Shown one piece after another: positions 1-5,978 of a DNA stretch of 7,293 nt. The notes under the pieces were generated by a model that ran no database searches, was not told where the DNA came from, and worked only from the letters and a program-made list of their open reading frames with translations. The position numbers and the translations under genes were made by a program. Source of the DNA: Sphingomonadaceae bacterium (GTDB lineage: Bacteria > Pseudomonadota > Alphaproteobacteria > Sphingomonadales > Sphingomonadaceae); assembly GCA_020446665.1 (NCBI GenBank), contig JAGREF010000064.1, forward strand, positions 1 to 7,293. The letters are read 5' to 3'. Every line of letters begins with the position of its first letter. The first letter of the stretch is position 1.

Positions 1-543
1 CAGGATCAGCCAGTGATGGGCGTGCAGGCGGAAGGGTACCGGCACGCGCTTTTCCAGCTTGGCTTCGACCGCTTCGGGGGTCTTGCCCTTGGCCATGCCG
101 GTGCGGTTGCCGACGCGGAATATGTGGGTATCGACAGCAAAGGTTTCCTGCCCGAACCAGCAATTGAGCACGACATTGGCGGTCTTGCGCCCCACGCCCG
201 GCAGCTTGACCAGTTCCTCGCGGCTGTCGGGAACTTCGCCACCATATTCGTCCACCAATAGCTGGCTCAGCGCGATCACGTTCTTTGCCTTGCTGTTGAA
301 CAGGCCGATGGTCTTGATGTGCTCCTTCAAGCCCTCCTCGCCCAGAGCTAGCATCTGCTGCGGTGTTTCAACCTTGGCGAACAGAGCGCGCGTGGCCTTG
401 TTCACTCCCACATCGGTCGCCTGTGCGGAAAGGGCCACGGCCACCACCAGCTGATAGGCATTGCCATATTCCAGCTCGGTCTCCGGCGCCGGGTCATCCT
501 CTGCCAGACGGCGGAAGAATTCGAAGATCTGGTCCCTGGTCAC
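1..543 (-). CDS. nth: Endonuclease III (DNA glycosylase/AP lyase), 3' end cut off by the window
   Basis: Bifunctional base-excision-repair enzyme that removes oxidised pyrimidines and nicks the abasic site. The first 181 codons are present. The helix-hairpin-helix reads LPGVGRKTAN (about residues 114-123) and carries the catalytic lysine K120; the catalytic aspartate is D138 in VDTHIFRV. Both sit at the positions known for E. coli Nth. The early block SAQATDVGVNKATR (39-52) is also typical. The C-terminal 4Fe-4S cysteine cluster of the family would lie beyond the left edge, so its presence cannot be judged. The start is a GTG at 543-541 that overlaps the TGA of the upstream channel gene as GTGA, preceded by a purine-rich AAGAAGAAG; no ATG lies before residue 64, which would be inside the fold. 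The overlap implies translational coupling with the channel. Identification is secure and the start is very likely. Confidence 0.95.
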   Translation of the reverse strand, partial: MTRDQIFEFFRRLAEDDPAPETELEYGNAYQLVVAVALSAQATDVGVNKATRALFAKVETPQQMLALGEEGLKEHIKTIGLFNSKAKNVIALSQLLVDEYGGEVPDSREELVKLPGVGRKTANVVLNCWFGQETFAVDTHIFRVGNRTGMAKGKTPEAVEAKLEKRVPVPFRLHAHHWLIL

Positions 544-1421
544 TTCTTCTTCTTTGGCAGAGGCTTGCGGTTGCGGCCGAGGCGGGACATTTCGGCAAGG
601 CGTTCTTCGATCACCTCTTCCTCTTCCTCGATTTCCTCAAGGTGGCGGCGCAATTCCTCCAGCTTTTCATCGCGCCGACGCTGCATCGCATCGGAGAAAG
701 CCGCCGCAATAATGCCGGTGGGCATGGCTACCAGCGCGATGCCGCACAGGGCGACGATCGAAGCAAACATCTTGCCCAGCGGCGTGATCGGCGCGGCATC
801 GCCATAGCCGACCGTAGTGAGCGTGATGATCGCCCACCAGAGCGCGCGCGGGATGGAGCCGAATTCCTCAGGCTGGAGATGCCCCTCGGTCATATACATG
901 GCGGTGGACCCGACCAGCAGCAACACGCCTGCCAGCGCCATGGTGACGATCAGATCATCTGCCCGTTCACCAATCGCGCTGTTGATTTCGCGGATTGCTC
1001 TGGAAAAGCGCCCGAACTTCATCACGGCAAAGACGCGCAGCAGGCGCACGGTGCGCAGCATGGCCGCATCGGCGGTGATGAAGGGGATGAGGGTGGAAAC
1101 CACCACCAGCAAGTCAATCAGGCCCAAGGGCGAACGGATGAAATGCCAGCGCTTTTGCCAGTCTGTCCCCGGTCCGGGCACTTCCGCAGCGGCATAGATG
1201 CGCGCGACATATTCGAGCAGGAAAATCGCCCCGAAGACCAGTTCGCTGATCAGCAGGATATGGTGCCATTCGCCGGTAATCAGCGGCTCAGTGGAAAGCG
1301 CAGCGGTGGTAACCGCCAGCACAATGACGAAAATCAGCAGCCGGTTGGTAACGGTCAGCCGCCCGTCCGGTTCAGCCCCCACAAAGAGCTGGTGATAGAG
1401 AAATTCCCGTTTCCCCGCCAT
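540..1421 (-). CDS. Voltage-gated potassium channel, 6-TM, with charged C-terminal coiled coil
   Basis: Inner-membrane K+ channel of the ion-transport family, 293 aa. S1 is about 27-42 and S2 about 55-76, with the charge-transfer pattern F67xxE70xxxR74. S3 is about 97-114 with D103. S4 is about 119-144 with basic residues every third position (R123, R126, R129, gap at 132, K135, R138, R141). S5 is about 155-177, the pore helix about 190-201, the K+ selectivity filter TTVGYGD is 202-208, and S6 about 216-243. The tail (246-282) is a Glu/Arg-rich predicted coiled coil with five consecutive Glu, followed by a Lys-rich end; such tails commonly stabilise tetramers. I see no RCK/TrkA-N or cyclic-nucleotide domain. 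The ATG at 1421 lies 31 nt after the dapB stop and the end overlaps the nth start by 4 nt, so it probably belongs to a dapB-channel-nth operon. The function of this pairing is unknown. Confidence 0.93.
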   Translation of the reverse strand: MAGKREFLYHQLFVGAEPDGRLTVTNRLLIFVIVLAVTTAALSTEPLITGEWHHILLISELVFGAIFLLEYVARIYAAAEVPGPGTDWQKRWHFIRSPLGLIDLLVVVSTLIPFITADAAMLRTVRLLRVFAVMKFGRFSRAIREINSAIGERADDLIVTMALAGVLLLVGSTAMYMTEGHLQPEEFGSIPRALWWAIITLTTVGYGDAAPITPLGKMFASIVALCGIALVAMPTGIIAAAFSDAMQRRRDEKLEELRRHLEEIEEEEEVIEERLAEMSRLGRNRKPLPKKKK

Positions 1422-1452
1422 CCTGTCTCAGTCCCCCCGAACTGTGTCTATG

Positions 1453-2181
1453 CTACAATCCCAGTACTTGCGGCATGGTGTAACGCCCGGCCCCCTTGCC
1501 CAGCAGCCATTCTGCCGCCTTCACTGCCCCGCGGGCAAAGATCATGCGGTTTTCTGCGCTGTGGGACAAGGTCAGCCGTTCCTGCTCCCCGGCCAGGATC
1601 ACGCTGTGCTCCCCCGCCACTGTGCCACCGCGCAGGGCGGCAAAGCCAATCGCCCCTTCTGCGCGTGCGCCGGTCTGGCCATGGCGACCGCTTTCGCTGT
1701 TGCTGGCAAGATCAATCCCGCGCCCTTCCGCCGCCGCTTCGCCCAGCAACAACGCGGTACCCGATGGCGCATCCACCTTCATCCGGTGGTGCATTTCGAC
1801 AATCTCGATATCCCAGTCCGGCCCCAGCCGACTGGCCGCATCACGCACCAGATGGGCAAGCAAGGTGACGCCCAGCGAAGTGTTGCCCGTCTGCAGGATC
1901 GGCACCACCCGCGCAGCCGCATCGATGGCAGAGTGGTGTGCCTCTTCCAGCCCGGTCGTGCCGATCACCAGCGGGATGCCCGCGCCGATGGCGGCGTGGA
2001 GATTTGTCTCCAGCGCAGCAGGGGCGGAGAAATCGACCAGCACATCGCTGCGGTCCGCCAGACCGGCAACATCCGCGCCTTTATCGACGCCGCCTGCGAC
2101 TTCATGCCCGGCAGCGGCCACTGCCTGCATCAGCGCCTGCCCCATGCGCCCTTCGCTGCCGATTATACCGATCCGTGCCAT
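1453..2181 (-). CDS. dapB: 4-hydroxy-tetrahydrodipicolinate reductase
   Basis: Cytoplasmic NAD(P)H-dependent enzyme of the diaminopimelate/lysine pathway, feeding peptidoglycan and lysine synthesis; 242 aa. The N-terminal Rossmann loop is GSEGRMG (8-14); DFSAP is at 50-54 and GTTG at 74-77. The family signature EMHHRMKVDAPSGTAL (129-144) carries the general acid H131 and substrate-binding K135; RGG (184-186) and GEH (190-192) follow. It is about 30 residues shorter than E. coli DapB, as often in alphaproteobacteria. I chose the ATG at 2181 because MARIGIIG begins the Rossmann fold and a good Shine-Dalgarno (AAGGGGA, 2186-2192) sits 4 nt before it; the reading frame stays open upstream but reads through the opposite-strand sirtuin. 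It is likely the first gene of the dapB-channel-nth group. Confidence 0.97.
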   Translation of the reverse strand: MARIGIIGSEGRMGQALMQAVAAAGHEVAGGVDKGADVAGLADRSDVLVDFSAPAALETNLHAAIGAGIPLVIGTTGLEEAHHSAIDAAARVVPILQTGNTSLGVTLLAHLVRDAASRLGPDWDIEIVEMHHRMKVDAPSGTALLLGEAAAEGRGIDLASNSESGRHGQTGARAEGAIGFAALRGGTVAGEHSVILAGEQERLTLSHSAENRMIFARGAVKAAEWLLGKGAGRYTMPQVLGL

Positions 2182-2185
2182 TGCA

Positions 2186-2192
2186 TCCCCTT
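2186..2192 (-). promoter_or_regulatory. dapB ribosome binding site
   Basis: AAGGGGA on the minus strand, 4 nt ahead of the ATG at 2181. It decides the dapB start against the longer open frame reaching back to 2376. Confidence 0.7.
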
Positions 2193-2215
2193 TGCTGGCG
2201 TGTTTCATGGGGGAG

Positions 2216-2917
2216 ATGAGCCAAATCCGCAACATTGTCATTCTCACCGGGGCCGGGATTTCTGCGGAAAGCGGGATTGATACCTTCCGCGATGCCGGCG
2301 GGCTGTGGGAGCAGCACCGGGTGGAGGATGTCGCCACGCCGGAAGGTTTTGCGCGCGACCCCGATCTGGTGCTCAATTTTTACGATATGCGCCGCGCTGC
2401 GCTGACCAGGGTAGAGCCCAATGCCGCGCACGCAGCCCTGGCGCGGCTCGATGCAGAATGGGGCGGGGACCTGCTGATCGTCACGCAGAATGTCGATGAT
2501 CTGCATGAACGTGCTGGCGCCAGCCGTGTGCTTCACATGCATGGTGAATTGAAAAGCGCGCTCTGCACCGCCTGCGAAATGCGCAGCCCGTGGGATGCGC
2601 CGATGATTGACCGCCCGCCATGCCCGGTCTGCCGTGCCCCGATGCTGCGCCCTGATGTCGTGTGGTTTGGCGAAATGCCCTATCAGATGGACCGGATCTA
2701 TACCGCCCTGCGTAATGCCGACCTGTTCGTGAGCATTGGCACGAGCGGTGCGGTCTATCCTGCGGCAGGGTTTGTCCGCGATGCCCGCGAGCTGGGGGTG
2801 CAAACTCAGGAGCTCAACCTCGAACGCAGCGAAGGATCGAACTGGTTCCATGAGAGCCGTCAGGGCAGGGCAGGGGAACTGGTGCCGATGTGGGTGGAGG
2901 AGATGCTGGCGCGTTGA
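2216..2917 (+). CDS. Sir2-family NAD-dependent protein deacylase (class III / SIRT5-CobB type)
   Basis: NAD+-dependent lysine deacylase, 233 aa, cytoplasmic. The NAD-binding motif GAGISAESGI is at 12-21, followed by TFRD (23-26). TQNVDDLHERAG is at 90-101, the catalytic histidine is H109 in HMHGE, and the zinc ribbon uses C117/C120 and C136/C139. RPDVVWFGEMP is at 145-155 and the GTSG motif comes later. Tyr56 and Arg59 form the YxxR pair known to bind acidic acyl groups in class III sirtuins such as SIRT5 and E. coli CobB, so desuccinylase activity is likely (inference). The start is uncertain: GGGGGAG abuts the ATG at 2216 with no spacer, and an in-frame ATG at 2207 would add three residues but has no visible ribosome site. 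It diverges from dapB (34 bp) and converges on the adenylyltransferase gene (2 bp between stop codons). Confidence 0.95.
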   Translation: MSQIRNIVILTGAGISAESGIDTFRDAGGLWEQHRVEDVATPEGFARDPDLVLNFYDMRRAALTRVEPNAAHAALARLDAEWGGDLLIVTQNVDDLHERAGASRVLHMHGELKSALCTACEMRSPWDAPMIDRPPCPVCRAPMLRPDVVWFGEMPYQMDRIYTALRNADLFVSIGTSGAVYPAAGFVRDARELGVQTQELNLERSEGSNWFHESRQGRAGELVPMWVEEMLAR

Positions 2918-2919
2918 CC

Positions 2920-3696
2920 TCAGGCGCTCGCGCCGCACAGCTTGCAGCCCGGATCCTTTGGTATCCGCATGCTCCGCATGCCCGGCTGCAGCCCGTCCAT
3001 CAGGTGGAGCGTGCCCCATTGCGGATCGCCCAGCCGGGCGCTGACGCCTTGCAGCAGCACCCGCACCGCCTGCATCGCGGCGAATGTGCCGACCCATCCG
3101 ACCATCGCGCCCAGCACGCCATCATCGGCGCAGGTGTCGCAATCCTCTGCGTCAAATGCATCGCCAACGAAGCAGCGATAGCAGGCCTGATCGGGCAAAT
3201 GCCCGGCAAAGGCGGCTACCTGGCCCTGGAACCGCCCGACAGCGGCAGAGAGCAATGGCACGCCAGCAGCGACACAGGCATCGGACACGGCAAGGCGGGT
3301 GGCGAAATTGTCAGTCCCGTCGAGCACGAGGTCTGCCCCTGCAACCAGCGCGGCGGCATTGTCGGCTGTGATGCGCCGGTCGCTGATCGTGATGTCCAGC
3401 GACTTGTCGAAATTCTGTACCCAGCGGCGCGCGGCCACTGCCTTGCCATGGCCGACATCGCGTTCGGAAAAGATCGTTTGCCGTTGCAGATTGCTGGCAT
3501 CGACGGTGTCGCTATCGACCAGCGTCAATCGTCCGATTCCGGCCCCGGCCAGATATTGCAGGGCCGGGTTGCCGATCCCGCCCAGCCCCACCAGCACGAC
3601 ATGGCTCTCCACCAGCCTTGCCTGCCCCGCACCGCCAATTTCGGGCAGGACGATATGGCGCGCAAAGCGATCAAGGCGTTCGGGCGCGAGGCTCAT
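2920..3696 (-). CDS. HesA/MoeB/ThiF-family E1-like adenylyltransferase
   Basis: ATP-dependent enzyme that adenylates the C-terminus of a ubiquitin-like sulfur carrier (MoaD or ThiS type) for molybdopterin or thiamine synthesis; 258 aa, cytoplasmic. The nucleotide loop is GLGGIG (37-42), D61 and D63 lie in LVDSDTV, and SNLQRQTIF is at 68-76 with R72. K85 and D129 (in DGTDN) match conserved E1 positions. Structural zinc cysteines are C172/C175 (CYRC) and C251/C254 (CKLC); C189 in CADDGVLG is in the region of the reactive cysteine of ThiF/MoeB. There is no C-terminal rhodanese domain, so it resembles the short E. coli forms. Sequence alone does not separate MoeB from ThiF, and no carrier gene is nearby, so I give no symbol. 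The ATG at 3696 overlaps the DUF983 stop as ATGA, implying coupled translation; the frame upstream of it runs back into DUF983. Confidence 0.92.
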   Translation of the reverse strand: MSLAPERLDRFARHIVLPEIGGAGQARLVESHVVLVGLGGIGNPALQYLAGAGIGRLTLVDSDTVDASNLQRQTIFSERDVGHGKAVAARRWVQNFDKSLDITISDRRITADNAAALVAGADLVLDGTDNFATRLAVSDACVAAGVPLLSAAVGRFQGQVAAFAGHLPDQACYRCFVGDAFDAEDCDTCADDGVLGAMVGWVGTFAAMQAVRVLLQGVSARLGDPQWGTLHLMDGLQPGMRSMRIPKDPGCKLCGASA

Positions 3697-4124
3697 TTGG
3701 AAGCAGGCTGATCGAAGCCGGGCGGCCGCTCGCGGACAAAGCCGTGCATGCCATGCCACCATTGCATGGCAATCACCGCGCCTTTGGCCGGTTGCAGCAC
3801 GGCGAGCATCAATGCGGCGGCCAGCGGCAGGATGATTGCCGCCATTTGCCCCGGCGTCAGCGCATAATCGCGCACCAGCATGATGATCACCGGCGCGAGC
3901 AAATGGCCGGTGACGAAGATCGAAATATAGGCCGGGAAATCATCCGCTTGTTGCGGCGTCAGATCCACCCCGCAGGCTGCGCAGGCATCGCGCGGCTTGA
4001 GCCATTTGCGAAACAGGCTCGCCCCGCCGCAGCGCGGACACTTGCCCCGCATCCCGCGCACCAGCGTGTCCCAAAGGCTGTGGGGCAGGGTGGAGATGGG
4101 GTGCGAGGGTGTGGGCACATTCAT
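3693..4124 (-). CDS. DUF983 family zinc-ribbon membrane protein
   Basis: Small membrane protein, 143 aa, of the DUF983 family; no biochemical role is established. A zinc ribbon at the N-terminal side uses C29/C32 (CPRC) and C48/C51 (CAAC). Two hydrophobic helices follow at about 64-84 (with the family-like ADDFPAYISIFVTGH entry) and 93-112, then a Trp/Met/His-rich segment at 120-128. The ATG at 4124 lies 44 nt after the dnaA stop. Its initiation region is odd: no Shine-Dalgarno is visible and a perfect 7-bp hairpin ends 3 nt before the ATG. The 3' end overlaps the next gene by 4 nt, so it is probably cotranscribed with dnaA and the adenylyltransferase. It may only be a neighbour by ancestry, with no shared function. 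Confidence 0.88.
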   Translation of the reverse strand: MNVPTPSHPISTLPHSLWDTLVRGMRGKCPRCGGASLFRKWLKPRDACAACGVDLTPQQADDFPAYISIFVTGHLLAPVIIMLVRDYALTPGQMAAIILPLAAALMLAVLQPAKGAVIAMQWWHGMHGFVRERPPGFDQPASK

Positions 4125-4127
4125 GCG

Positions 4128-4145
4128 CAGCCTGTTGGCAGGCTG
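4128..4145 (-). other. Perfect 7-bp hairpin immediately upstream of DUF983
   Basis: Arms CAGCCTG and CAGGCTG flank a 4-nt loop. The structure lies between the dnaA stop and the DUF983 ATG and covers the place where a ribosome binding site would be. No T-run follows on the minus strand, so it is not a classical terminator; it may tune translation or mRNA decay. Confidence 0.5.
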
Positions 4146-4168
4146 TGGAGAGCTTGTCGATGACTTCT

Positions 4169-5623
4169 TCAGCTCTCCAGCTGGCGCAGCAGGCTGCGCA
4201 CATCGCCATCCATATCGGCATCGCGCTGGCGCAGATCCTCGATCAGCCGCACGGCATGGATCACAGTGGAGTGATCGCGCCCGCCAAATTTGCGGCCGAT
4301 TTCCGGATAGGAACGCGGGGTCAGCACTTTTGCCAGATACATCGCCACCTGCCGGGGGCGCACGACTGCGCGGGCGCGCCGCTTGCTGCTCATCTCTGCA
4401 CGGTCAATGCGATAGAACTGGCACACAGTGCGCTGGATTTCGTCAATCGTGATCCGGCGGCGATTGGCGCTGAGAATATCGGTCAGCTGCTCTTCGGCCA
4501 GCTGGAGCGACACTTCCTGCCCGGTCAGCTGGGCATAGGCGATCAGCTTGTTCAGGCCGCCCACCAGTTCGCGCACATTGCGGGTGATAGTGCGGGCGAG
4601 GAAATCGATCACATCATCGGGCACGTCGAGCGGAGCGAATTTGCTCAGCTTGGAGACGAGGATCTTGCGGCGCAGCTCGATATCGGCGGGCTGGATGTCT
4701 GCCACCAGCCCCATGGACAGGCGGCTGAGCAGGCGCGGTTCCACCCCGTCCAGCGCCTGCGGCGCGCGGTCAGCGGCGAAGACCAGACGTTTGCCCTCTG
4801 CCAGCAGAGCGTCGATGGTGTAGAGCAATTCTTCCTGCGCGCTCGCCTTGCCGATGATGAACTGGATATCGTCCACCAGCAGCAGATCGAAACTGCGCAA
4901 GCGCGCCTTGAATTCGATCATCTGATTGGCTTTGAGCGCCTGGACGAATTCGACCATGAAGCGTTCTGCGCTGCAATAGAAGATGCGCGCGCGCGGATGG
5001 GCCTGCAGATAGGCGTGGCCGATGGCGTGCATCAGATGGGTCTTGCCCTGGCCGGTGGCGGCCTTGAGATAGAGCGGGCTGAATTGCGGCGTTTCAGTCG
5101 CGGCCATGCGCTGCGCGGCGTTGCAGGCCAGCACATTGGCCTCGCCAGTGACGAATGCCGCAAAGGTCAGCGACGGGTCGAGGCCGACCGAAGAGGTAAA
5201 GCCCTGATCGCCCAGAGTGTTGGCCGCCATGGCCATTGCGCTGACGCTGTCATTGGCCGGGCGACGTCCATCGTCGAGCCGCAATTCGGGCAGCTGACGC
5301 CGACCCGGATGCACCTGAATGCGCACATTCTTCACTTCGCTGCGGGCGATCTTCCATGCCAGCGAAAGCCGGTCAGCGAATCGATCCTGCACCCAGTTGG
5401 CAGAGAATTCCGTCGGCAAATAGAGGTCGAGCGTGCCCGTATCCTTGCAGAAACCGCCCAGCTGGATCGGGCGAATCCACTGGCTGAACAATTGGTGCCC
5501 CAAATCCTTGCGCAGGCCCAGGCTGATATCCGACCAGTCTGCTGCAAGATTTACCGCTTCCAGATCTTCGATTGTGTCATCATTGCGTTTGCGCTTTGCG
5601 CCCGCGTCCGGCTTTTGCACCAT
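4169..5623 (-). CDS. dnaA: Chromosomal replication initiator protein DnaA
   Basis: AAA+ ATPase that binds DnaA boxes and opens the replication origin; 484 aa from the chosen start (E. coli 467). Domain I is about 28-105, then a short linker, then AAA+ domain III. The P-loop is AATGQGKT (188-195): Lys194 is kept but the usual leading Gly-Gly is Ala-Ala. Walker B is DDIQF (251-255), sensor 1 is around AADR (283-286), box VII arginines are R297 and R301 (R301 aligns with the arginine finger), and sensor II is R351 in NVREL. Domain IV has the DNA-binding signature RPRQVAMYLA (422-431) and GGRDHSTV (447-454). Start choice: the ATG at 5623 gives a normal-length domain I, with AGGA only 2 nt away. 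In-frame ATGs at 5668 (499 aa), 5716 and 5734 (521 aa) cannot be excluded. It heads a likely dnaA-DUF983-adenylyltransferase operon. Confidence 0.97.
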   Translation of the reverse strand: MVQKPDAGAKRKRNDDTIEDLEAVNLAADWSDISLGLRKDLGHQLFSQWIRPIQLGGFCKDTGTLDLYLPTEFSANWVQDRFADRLSLAWKIARSEVKNVRIQVHPGRRQLPELRLDDGRRPANDSVSAMAMAANTLGDQGFTSSVGLDPSLTFAAFVTGEANVLACNAAQRMAATETPQFSPLYLKAATGQGKTHLMHAIGHAYLQAHPRARIFYCSAERFMVEFVQALKANQMIEFKARLRSFDLLLVDDIQFIIGKASAQEELLYTIDALLAEGKRLVFAADRAPQALDGVEPRLLSRLSMGLVADIQPADIELRRKILVSKLSKFAPLDVPDDVIDFLARTITRNVRELVGGLNKLIAYAQLTGQEVSLQLAEEQLTDILSANRRRITIDEIQRTVCQFYRIDRAEMSSKRRARAVVRPRQVAMYLAKVLTPRSYPEIGRKFGGRDHSTVIHAVRLIEDLRQRDADMDGDVRSLLRQLES

Positions 5624-5707
5624 TATCCTGTCCGTCTCACCCCTTGACGCAGCATCCCGACTGCGCATGCCGATCTTCGTGATTGGACAAGGCTTCGCCC
5701 TTTGCCA

Positions 5708-5731
5708 GAATCGCATGATTCGGGCTGAATC
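5708..5731. promoter_or_regulatory. Cluster of three GANTC (CcrM-type methylation) sites upstream of dnaA
   Basis: GAATC at 5708-5712, GATTC at 5717-5721 and GAATC at 5727-5731. Further GANTC sites in the same region are at 5851-5855, 5921-5925 and 6048-6052, and one more at 6063-6067 is inside the rpsT 3' end. Alphaproteobacterial CcrM methylates GANTC, and in Caulobacter the methylation state of the dnaA promoter affects its transcription. Site positions are seen directly; the regulatory role is inferred. Confidence 0.55.
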
Positions 5732-5752
5732 CAATCAATTCAATCTGTAAGA

Positions 5753-5775
5753 ACCGGGTCCGTCCTGGCCCCGGT
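5753..5775 (-). other. Stem-loop in the putative dnaA mRNA leader
   Basis: Arms ACCGGG (5753-5758) and CCCGGT (5770-5775) flank an 11-nt loop. If the -10 at 5784-5789 is used, this hairpin would sit at the extreme 5' end of the dnaA message, where it could protect the RNA. It has no T-run. Confidence 0.35.
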
Positions 5776-5783
5776 GTTGCAGT

Positions 5784-5789
5784 GTTATA
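5784..5789 (-). promoter_or_regulatory. Possible dnaA -10 element
   Basis: TATAAC on the minus strand matches the sigma-70 -10 consensus at 5 of 6 positions. No good -35 box lies at 16-18 nt; TTGCTT at a 19-nt spacing is weak. The tandem 14-bp repeat lies directly upstream, where a regulator would touch polymerase. A start near 5777 would give a leader of about 150 nt. Confidence 0.35.
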
Positions 5790-5796
5790 AAGAGCA

Positions 5797-5824
5797 GCAA
5801 AGCTGTGGAAGCAAGGCTGTGGAA
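5797..5824. repeat. Tandem 14-bp direct repeat carrying half DnaA boxes
   Basis: Units GCAAAGCTGTGGAA (5797-5810) and GCAAGGCTGTGGAA (5811-5824) match at 13 of 14 positions and abut exactly. Each contains TGTGGA, the conserved half of the DnaA box TGTGGATAA, but the last bases do not match. The position just upstream of the possible dnaA -10 suggests an autoregulatory site; this is inferred. Confidence 0.6.
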
Positions 5825-5877
5825 TGCAAAAAAACTGAAATAATTGTGTTGACTCGCGCAGTGCCGCAGAGGCCCGT

Positions 5878-5892
5878 TTAATCCGCTGTTTA
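5878..5892. promoter_or_regulatory. CtrA-like site (TTAA-N7-TTTA)
   Basis: One mismatch from the palindromic CtrA consensus TTAA-N7-TTAA. CtrA is a known cell-cycle regulator in alphaproteobacteria. A match this short occurs easily by chance in an AT-rich stretch. Confidence 0.25.
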
Positions 5893-5896
5893 CCTT

Positions 5897-5913
5897 GTGA
5901 TTTTGAAAATCAC
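5897..5913. repeat. 17-bp perfect palindrome (operator-like)
   Basis: GTGATTTT-G-AAAATCAC, two 8-bp arms around a single base. There is no T-run in either direction, so an operator for a dimeric regulator is more likely than a terminator. Confidence 0.5.
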
Positions 5914-5917
5914 CTGG

Positions 5918-5928
5918 CGCGAATCGCG
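5918..5928. repeat. 11-bp palindrome containing a GANTC site
   Basis: CGCGA-A-TCGCG, two 5-bp arms around one base, with GAATC at 5921-5925 embedded. It lies 4 bp from the 17-bp palindrome. Confidence 0.35.
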
Positions 5929-5941
5929 GGACTTCCTGACT

Positions 5942-5956
5942 TGTTGCATCGCAACA
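5942..5956. repeat. 15-bp palindrome
   Basis: TGTTGC-ATC-GCAACA, two 6-bp arms around 3 bases. It lies between the rpsT terminator and the 17-bp palindrome and could be an operator or a small RNA hairpin at the end of an rpsT read-through transcript. Confidence 0.4.
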
Positions 5957-5978
5957 TGTAACGCCATTGTAACATAGC

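Noticed and set aside
363..1868. 501-aa plus-strand open frame across nth, the channel and dapB
   Set aside because: It is a shadow in GC-rich DNA: three well-recognised minus-strand genes cover it, and its translation is low-complexity with no family motif.
1496..2215. N-terminal extension of the sirtuin back into dapB
   Set aside because: The open frame continues upstream, but Sir2 proteins start just before the GAGIS motif and the extension is antisense to dapB.
4109..5647. 512-aa plus-strand open frame over dnaA
   Set aside because: It is antisense to a clearly identified dnaA and its translation shows no domain; long antisense frames are expected from the codon bias.
5849..5882. Plus-strand promoter starting with TTGACT at 5849-5854
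   Set aside because: No -10 element lies at 16-18 nt; the nearest, TTTAAT, is 22 nt away, and no plus-strand gene follows.
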